NCBI GenBank assembly: GCA_013331575.1
Contig: DUGD01000096.1
Location: 220-6,246, forward strand
Source of the DNA: Candidatus Woesearchaeota archaeon
GTDB lineage: Archaea; Nanobdellota; Nanobdellia; Woesearchaeales; UBA525
DNA length: 6,027 nucleotides
Direction: 5' to 3'
Shown: positions 1-3,802 of the stretch, one piece after another
Layout: every line of letters begins with the position of its first letter
Position numbering within the stretch: the stretch's first letter is position 1
The notes under the pieces: model-generated
Database searches by the model: none
What the model was told of the DNA's origin: nothing
The model's input: the letters and a program-made list of their open reading frames with translations, nothing else
Translations under genes and position numbers: made by a program

Positions 1-663
1 TGGTTAAGCGCCATAAGTAGGCGATCAGGAGGAGATGTAAGGGCGGCAATCAACGACTTGCAAACAATAGCGACAGAAGAAAAGATCACCAAAGAGAGCA
101 TCAATGAACTTTCTGAACGAGAAACTGTTGAACAGGTAAAAAATGCGTTACTTAGAATTTTCAAGACTACAAGCGCAGAGGTTGCTCTGCCGGCATTTGA
201 GTATGTTGATGAGGATGTTGATGGCTTGTTGCTTTGGATTGATGAGAATATTGCAAAAGAGTACAAACTACCGGCAGATCTTGCACGAGCATACGATGCA
301 CTGGCAGAGGCTGACAAACTTTTTGGCAGAATAAGGCGATCCCAATACTACCGCTACTATGTCTACATTTACAATCTCTTAACTGCGGGTATTGCACTTG
401 CAAAAGATAAAAAATATTCCGGAATGGAAGAGTACAAACCAACAAATAGAATTCTTAAACTTTGGATTTACAATCAGAAAAACGCGAAACGAAAAGCGCT
501 TGCAGAAACACTTGCGCCAAAACTTCACACGAGCAAAAAAAACATTATTCATAATACCTTGCCGTTTCTTAAAATTATTGCACGAAAAAATCCCGTATTT
601 AGAAAACAATTTATCGACGAGTACCGACTTCCTGCGGAACAGGCAGAATGGCTGCTCAAGTGA
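1..663 (+). CDS. rfcL: Replication factor C large subunit, C-terminal part (5' end outside window)
   Basis: This is the clamp-loader large subunit, which with RfcS opens and loads the PCNA sliding clamp at primer-template junctions in the cytoplasm. The frame is open from base 1, so the N-terminal Walker A and B part lies outside the window; 220 residues are visible. Residues 7-21 (RRSGGDVRAAINDLQ) match the AAA+ sensor-2 region of RFC subunits. The C-terminal collar domain follows, with LWIDENIAKEY near residues 78-88 and GRIRRSQYY near 109-117, both typical of archaeal RfcL rather than RfcS. The TTG at 58 is internal and not a real start. The protein stops at AEWLLK without the charged tail and PCNA-binding (PIP-type) motif that many archaeal RfcL proteins carry. 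The gene is A+T-rich, unlike the right part of the window. Its right neighbour is convergent, so the two are not in one operon. The family call is firm; the DPANN origin is inference. Confidence 0.93.
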   Translation, partial: WLSAISRRSGGDVRAAINDLQTIATEEKITKESINELSERETVEQVKNALLRIFKTTSAEVALPAFEYVDEDVDGLLLWIDENIAKEYKLPADLARAYDALAEADKLFGRIRRSQYYRYYVYIYNLLTAGIALAKDKKYSGMEEYKPTNRILKLWIYNQKNAKRKALAETLAPKLHTSKKNIIHNTLPFLKIIARKNPVFRKQFIDEYRLPAEQAEWLLK

Positions 664-678
664 GTTTTTCTTTCTTCT
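664..678 (+). terminator. Pyrimidine-rich archaeal-type terminator after rfcL
   Basis: Immediately after the TGA stop there is a run of T broken only by single C residues (TTTTTCTTTCTTC). Archaeal RNA polymerase commonly terminates at such T-rich tracts without a hairpin, and no hairpin is seen here. It lies in the 65-base gap between two convergent genes, which is where a terminator is expected. Confidence 0.5.
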
Positions 679-728
679 GTCGAGAACAAAACCACTCTTT
701 AAAATTCTTACTTCTTAACATTCTCTTC

Positions 729-1442
729 CTATACACCATTGACCTCAACACCGTGCAGGAGCTTTGCTAAACGTTTTGCTCCGCTCATCAATCTTGGTGT
801 TGGACGCAATAATCCTTCTTCTATGGTAAGAATACGTTCGCGCTGTACTGCGCCGATGGTACTCCATTGGTTGCGCGCAAGCACAAGTTCAACGGCACGA
901 TCATCGTTGGTGATAAAAAGCATGATGTGCGGATCAAAAGATTGTATTTTCTTTACGTCAATAGGACCATCGTAGACCTCAGCACCGGCAATACCTATCA
1001 AGTCTCGTATCAACAAAGAGGGTGGTGCGGTGTCTTGTTCACAGTATACTCGTAATGTGTGAAAGCGCGCTACTTTGTTGTGTATGCGCTCTAAGGTTGC
1101 TTTGATCTCATGCACTAACATGTCGGCTTCAAGGTGTTTTTCAAGTAATGTACCAAGAGAAGTAATACTCGTATATATTGTCTCTAGAGAATCAGGAGCT
1201 ATTTTTATCGTCGTGCCGGGAAACCAACGGTTTATCTCATCTTGTCCATTGCTGATGAGAATAAGATCCGGTTCAAAGACTTTGATATTTTCAACTGTTA
1301 TCTCACCATGACCACCAATGCTCGGTATGCTGTTTGCAACTTCAGGATAATCGCACCCTTCACAACGCCCGACAATATGATGACCAGCGCCAAGGGCAAA
1401 GACGAGCTCTGTTGTTATTGGATGCAAGGAAAGGATGCGCAT
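729..1442 (-). CDS. Peripla_BP_2 / BtuF-like ligand-binding protein, no signal peptide
   Basis: This 237-residue protein belongs to the helical-backbone metal-receptor fold (COG0614, cobalamin and iron-siderophore binding proteins). It opens with RILSLHPITTELVFALGAG, the first beta strand and helix of the family. Then comes VGRCEGCDYPEVA (24-36), equivalent to the VGVTHECDYP stretch of cytosolic members, and SIGGHGEITVENI with FEPDLILIS (41-64). The long linking helix spans about 86-128, and the second lobe starts at RVYCE (131-135). The frame extends upstream to 1598, but those 52 extra residues are unlike the family. The ATG at 1442 starts right at the fold and has a TATA-like element 28 bases upstream, so the mRNA is probably leaderless. 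With no signal peptide or lipobox it is probably cytoplasmic and not a classical transporter subunit; no permease or ATPase gene is next to it. The ligand cannot be read from the sequence. Moderately A+T-rich. Confidence 0.85.
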   Translation of the reverse strand: MRILSLHPITTELVFALGAGHHIVGRCEGCDYPEVANSIPSIGGHGEITVENIKVFEPDLILISNGQDEINRWFPGTTIKIAPDSLETIYTSITSLGTLLEKHLEADMLVHEIKATLERIHNKVARFHTLRVYCEQDTAPPSLLIRDLIGIAGAEVYDGPIDVKKIQSFDPHIMLFITNDDRAVELVLARNQWSTIGAVQRERILTIEEGLLRPTPRLMSGAKRLAKLLHGVEVNGV

Positions 1443-1465
1443 GCTGGTCAAGAAAAAGCGGTATG

Positions 1466-1474
1466 CATAAAAAA
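1466..1474 (-). promoter_or_regulatory. TATA-like promoter of the BtuF-like gene
   Basis: On the minus strand the stretch reads TTTTTTATG, preceded by GCAAAG, which resembles a BRE element. Its centre lies about 28 bases upstream of the ATG at 1442, the spacing expected from TATA box to transcription start in archaea. That places the start at or next to the ATG and supports both a leaderless mRNA and the short start. Confidence 0.5.
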
Positions 1475-1483
1475 CTTTGCAAG

Positions 1484-1519
1484 AAAAAAGGGTGCTCTGG
1501 AAGCTGGGCTCCCAGAGCA
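1484..1519 (-). terminator. Hairpin followed by six T, minus strand
   Basis: An 8-bp perfect stem (TGCTCTGG at 1493-1500 with CCAGAGCA at 1512-1519, 11-base loop) is followed on the minus strand by CCC and then TTTTTT (1489-1484). It sits directly upstream of the TATA-like element of the BtuF-like gene, so it would end any minus-strand transcript arriving from the right before the new promoter. Hairpin plus T-run is the bacterial pattern; in archaea the T-run alone may suffice. It could instead be the 3' end of a small RNA. Confidence 0.45.
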
Positions 1520-1575
1520 TTGGAGTTCCCGTAGAATACCTTTTTGTGTGCGACAAAGGTGTAGTTCGGTTACCC
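1484..1575 (-). ncRNA. Possible small RNA of about 90 bases
   Basis: A TATA-like element (minus strand CTTTTTAAA at 1606-1598, preceded by GACGAAAC) would place a transcription start near 1575. From there the minus strand can form a hairpin (ACCTTT 1560-1555 with AAAGGT 1543-1538) and then the strong hairpin ending in six T at 1484. No tRNA, SRP, RNase P or C/D-box signature is seen, and no convincing peptide is encoded. Both ends are inferred from motifs only, so this is a weak candidate. Confidence 0.2.
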
Positions 1576-1597
1576 CACCGCATCGAGGGTCTTCTCA

Positions 1598-1606
1598 TTT
1601 AAAAAG
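1598..1606 (-). promoter_or_regulatory. TATA-like element in the 391-base gap
   Basis: The minus strand reads CTTTTTAAA with an A-rich BRE-like stretch just before it. No gene begins 25 bases downstream, only the region that ends in the hairpin with six T. In a region where A+T content is rising, such a match can occur by chance. Confidence 0.25.
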
Positions 1607-1833
1607 GTTTCGTCGCGATATGCTCGTAGATACACCACACAAACAGTTGCTGCAGAGCGTATTCTCTCGGCCGAGTTTCGGGCGCCGCATTGCCGCCGGG
1701 TCTCCCGACTCACTAGACGTGCTTCAAGACAACTTGCGTTTGAAAAAGGCAAGCTAAGGAACAAAGTGACTGCAGCAACATCCCATCTATATTTTATCGA
1801 AGAGCCGCATAACACACGAATAGAATCTATCGA

Positions 1834-2610
1834 TCAGAAGGAGTGTTCTCCAGAGAACGGAAGCGTATAGAGTGGCATAAGCGGCGAAGAGGGAATCCCC
1901 TGCGCCAACATAGCGATGAGACCCAAATCCGCAGATGAAGAACGACCATTATGGGAGAATGATACTTGGGTACAAAGAGGCGGCGCGTCGTGCTCCAGAA
2001 GATACCTTTGGTCGATATCAGCGAAGGTATCGATGTTCGATTGGATATACGCGGACAGACGACGCTCGTGATAGTCTGGCGGAAGACCCTGCGGATGGAC
2101 GAGCGCATGACCGGGGATAGAAGGCACCAAAACGCACGGACGATCGACACCGGAACGGTAGAACACAACATACACTCCGCGCTCACAGCTCGCGATGCAC
2201 GGTACCGCATCAAGAACACCCGACGCCCCATCGCGATAACCGATCTTTCTCCACGAGCAATCCACCCGCAACGTACCGTCGACCGAACGGACTGGCGCGT
2301 CATCGAACAACAGGCTCATACCCAACGTATCGCAACCGGTCTCGCGTAGAGCACGATAGAACAGCGCAGGGTTGGAGTCGACCGGCCGGACGAAGGGCAA
2401 CACACCGTCGGCAGGAACCATGCAATCGGGAGCCCGCAGACGCATATAAACATGAGTGTAGGGTACTCTTGTGAGAACCGGCGAACGAATCATCGCGGCC
2501 TTTAGGCACGGTATCTCTCCAAAGCTCGAGTACTGCGGAGCATACGCCGCGCTACGCGGAATTGTCTCGCCGCTCGCAAGGTGGCTCACGCCACACTCGC
2601 GGCTCGTCAT
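1834..2610 (-). CDS. Hypothetical protein with nine cysteines, 258 residues
   Basis: I do not recognise this protein. The frame is supported by length and by consistent codon choice (many GGT, CGT, GCG, CCG and TCG codons), while overlapping frames on either strand give low-complexity arginine- and serine-rich translations. It has no signal peptide or membrane segment, so it is probably cytoplasmic. Cysteines lie at 6, 35, 63, 93, 118, 138, 142, 159 and 213; only C138 and C142 (CIASC) come close to a CxxxC pair. The most protein-like stretch is 160-215, a hydrophobic strand followed by PGHALVHPQGLPPDYHERR, then a helical acidic part. The start at 2610 has a weak TTTAGC element about 28 bases upstream and a GGAG 4 bases before the ATG; M40 is another possible start. 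It lies 81 bases downstream of the next minus-strand gene and may share its transcript. No strong terminator follows it. Confidence 0.6.
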   Translation of the reverse strand: MTSRECGVSHLASGETIPRSAAYAPQYSSFGEIPCLKAAMIRSPVLTRVPYTHVYMRLRAPDCMVPADGVLPFVRPVDSNPALFYRALRETGCDTLGMSLLFDDAPVRSVDGTLRVDCSWRKIGYRDGASGVLDAVPCIASCERGVYVVFYRSGVDRPCVLVPSIPGHALVHPQGLPPDYHERRLSAYIQSNIDTFADIDQRYLLEHDAPPLCTQVSFSHNGRSSSADLGLIAMLAQGIPSSPLMPLYTLPFSGEHSF

Positions 2611-2691
2611 CTACTCCAAGGCAGTCCTCCCCGAGCTAAAGCACGAGGCATCAATTATGTAATGACCATATCAACCAAGTACGCTCAAGTA
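2611..2691 (-). promoter_or_regulatory. 81-base spacer with weak promoter elements
   Basis: On the minus strand the spacer contains TTACATAATT (2662-2653), which could drive a transcript starting about 20 bases before the ATG at 2610. It also contains a weaker CTTTAGC near 2642-2636, at the right distance for a leaderless start. The plus-strand 7-mer CAAGTAC occurs twice, exactly ten bases apart (2676-2682 and 2686-2692). None of these decides whether the gene at 1834-2610 has its own promoter. Confidence 0.25.
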
Positions 2692-3546
2692 CTATGCGCG
2701 CTTTCCCGTCTTCCAATGAGAGAGGTTCTGGGATAGGCTCGCTATCTGGCCGCATAACGCATCGAACGCGGCATCTATCTTGGCGCGCATCCCTTTCAAT
2801 TCCTCGGTGAGCTGGACGCCCAAATCGCGCGCGCCGGGTTTATCGGCCTCGAGATTGACTTTGACAATAGAGAATCTCGATGACAAATCGATACGATATC
2901 CTACGATGACCTCGATGATCCGCTCCACATCCTTGAGATGGTAGGGATCGGCCAAGCCATGCGCCAGGTCGTGCAACGCACTCCAAGCATCGTGCATAGC
3001 GACCACACGCGCCCGCACTGGACGCAATGTCTCCCGGTCGAAGATAGGATGCAGCTTCCAAGCATCGACGATCAACTGCATCGCGTCGCGATTCTTCGCC
3101 GCGACATCGAGAAGACGCGTCCGCAATTCTGCAAGGGACATCGTTGGTATCTGTACCGCCACGCCTGGCGCACCACGAGTCGGGTCCTTCGGATCGAACT
3201 GATATCGCCATTCGGTGGAGTACTTGCGTTGTAACGCCCGGTGATACTCATTGAGCAACATCGCATCTTCATTGGTTCCGCGACGCTCTCGCAAGAACAA
3301 CACGAGCATGGTATACAAACGCATGACGTCATCGCGAGACCGCAGGATAGTGTTAAGCTGTGTCTGGACGCTCTTTTGCGCAGTGCGCACCTGTTCGACG
3401 GCCTCCTGCGCGCTCTCGGGAGCGGGTTCTCCACGATCGACGTCATCCTGCAACTGCGTGGCGGGACTCCGTTCGATAGCGCGCTCATGACGAAGAGCCG
3501 CATAGGATCCTGACAAGATACTGAGGAATTTCCTTCCAAGATGCAT
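2692..3546 (-). CDS. Hypothetical helical, charged protein, 284 residues
   Basis: I do not recognise a family. From the ATG at 3546 the protein has a basic N-terminus and a long, probably coiled-coil helical stretch at about 41-110 that is rich in E, Q, R and A. A linker at 111-135 (EWRYQFDPKDPTRGAPG) is followed by a second helical block at about 136-216 containing AWKLHPIFDRETLRPVRARV and a short C-terminal helix at 240-276. There is one cysteine (C265), no signal peptide and no membrane segment, so it is probably cytoplasmic or membrane-peripheral. The start is uncertain: the frame is open up to 3918. I chose 3546 because a good TATA-like element lies 25 bases upstream and the bases at 3547-3620 are A+T-rich like a promoter. 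ATG at 3570 or 3660 (322 residues, with its own weaker TATA 25 bases upstream) is possible. It is divergent from the cysteine-rich surface protein. Confidence 0.72.
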   Translation of the reverse strand: MHLGRKFLSILSGSYAALRHERAIERSPATQLQDDVDRGEPAPESAQEAVEQVRTAQKSVQTQLNTILRSRDDVMRLYTMLVLFLRERRGTNEDAMLLNEYHRALQRKYSTEWRYQFDPKDPTRGAPGVAVQIPTMSLAELRTRLLDVAAKNRDAMQLIVDAWKLHPIFDRETLRPVRARVVAMHDAWSALHDLAHGLADPYHLKDVERIIEVIVGYRIDLSSRFSIVKVNLEADKPGARDLGVQLTEELKGMRAKIDAAFDALCGQIASLSQNLSHWKTGKRA

Positions 3547-3567
3547 ACCCGAACAGCAGAAGCCGAA

Positions 3568-3575
3568 CATATAAA
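3568..3575 (-). promoter_or_regulatory. TATA-like promoter for the helical protein gene
   Basis: The minus strand reads TTTATATG, preceded by CAAAAACA, which looks like BRE plus TATA. The centre is about 25 bases upstream of the ATG at 3546, consistent with a leaderless mRNA. If the true start is 3660 or 3570, this match would lie inside or at the edge of the coding region and be accidental. Confidence 0.4.
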
Positions 3576-3649
3576 TGTTTTTGAGAGGAGAGCACTTAGG
3601 CAAACGATGCATTAATCGATACTCGACTGCCGCCTTGGTGTATTGGTAG

Positions 3650-3679
3650 ACCGCCGTCATGGCCGCAGCCGACGGCGGT
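3650..3679. repeat. Perfect 9-bp inverted repeat in the divergent intergenic region
   Basis: ACCGCCGTC (3650-3658) and GACGGCGGT (3671-3679) are perfect inverse complements around a 12-base loop. It lies between two divergent TATA-like elements. That position suits a shared operator or a structured RNA leader, but no T-run follows on either strand, so it is not a simple terminator. If the minus gene starts at 3660, the arm would overlap its start codon. Confidence 0.45.
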
Positions 3680-3774
3680 TGTATATGGACCGCATCATAT
3701 TGGGCTACGTCATCAGTATGCTCGCACAACAAGCAAGACGCGATTTGCCTCAGAGCCTCCACGACAGCAACTCT

Positions 3775-3780
3775 TATAAA
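3775..3780 (+). promoter_or_regulatory. TATA box of the cysteine-rich protein gene
   Basis: TATAAA is centred 25.5 bases upstream of the GTG at 3803. This is the spacing of an archaeal TATA box to a transcription start and therefore favours a leaderless message beginning at that GTG. Confidence 0.5.
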
Positions 3781-3802
3781 CACATTCGACGGCTGGAGCA
3801 GC

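Larger units (their letters stand above)
1443..1833. other. 391-base gap without a convincing gene
   Basis: Contents, from left to right on the plus strand: the BtuF-like promoter, the hairpin with T-run, a weaker hairpin at 1538-1560, a TATA-like element at 1598-1606, and the palindrome CTCGGCCGAG at 1666-1675. A second A+T-rich stretch at about 1788-1800 reads ATAAAATATAG on the minus strand. The frame of the 1834-2610 gene stays open for about 88 more codons after its TGA, down to 1570. That extension shows no recognisable domain, and its codon choice is unlike that of the gene before it, so I treat it as chance. G+C content rises across this gap from left to right. Confidence 0.5.

Noticed and set aside
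1443..1598. N-terminal extension of the BtuF-like protein by 52 residues
   Set aside because: The extra residues do not match the family, are not a signal peptide, and would cover the hairpin with T-run and the TATA-like element.
1540..1610. Plus-strand GGTGTAGTTCGGTTA resembling a tRNA D-arm
   Set aside because: The D-loop would be too long, and no anticodon stem, T-arm or acceptor stem can be formed.
1690..1715. Minus-strand AGTCGGGAGACCCGGC resembling a cobalamin-riboswitch B12 box upstream of a BtuF-like gene
   Set aside because: Several consensus positions differ and none of the other conserved riboswitch segments is found upstream. It also lies before the hairpin with T-run and about 250 bases from the gene.
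1242..1757. 171-codon plus-strand frame
   Set aside because: It starts inside the antisense of the BtuF-like gene and has no recognisable domain.
1827..2303. 158-codon minus-strand frame overlapping the 258-residue gene
   Set aside because: Its translation is dominated by R, S, V and C with no domain; the other frame has better codon choice and length.
2590..2650. tRNA-like stretch on the minus strand (TAGCTCGGG, CTGCCTTG)
   Set aside because: It resembles part of a tRNA-Val, but the D-stem does not close and no T-arm (GTTCGA followed by a pairing strand) is present.
2676..2692. Direct repeat CAAGTAC twice, ten bases apart
   Set aside because: Seven bases are too few to separate from chance, and the second copy touches the stop codon of the neighbouring gene.
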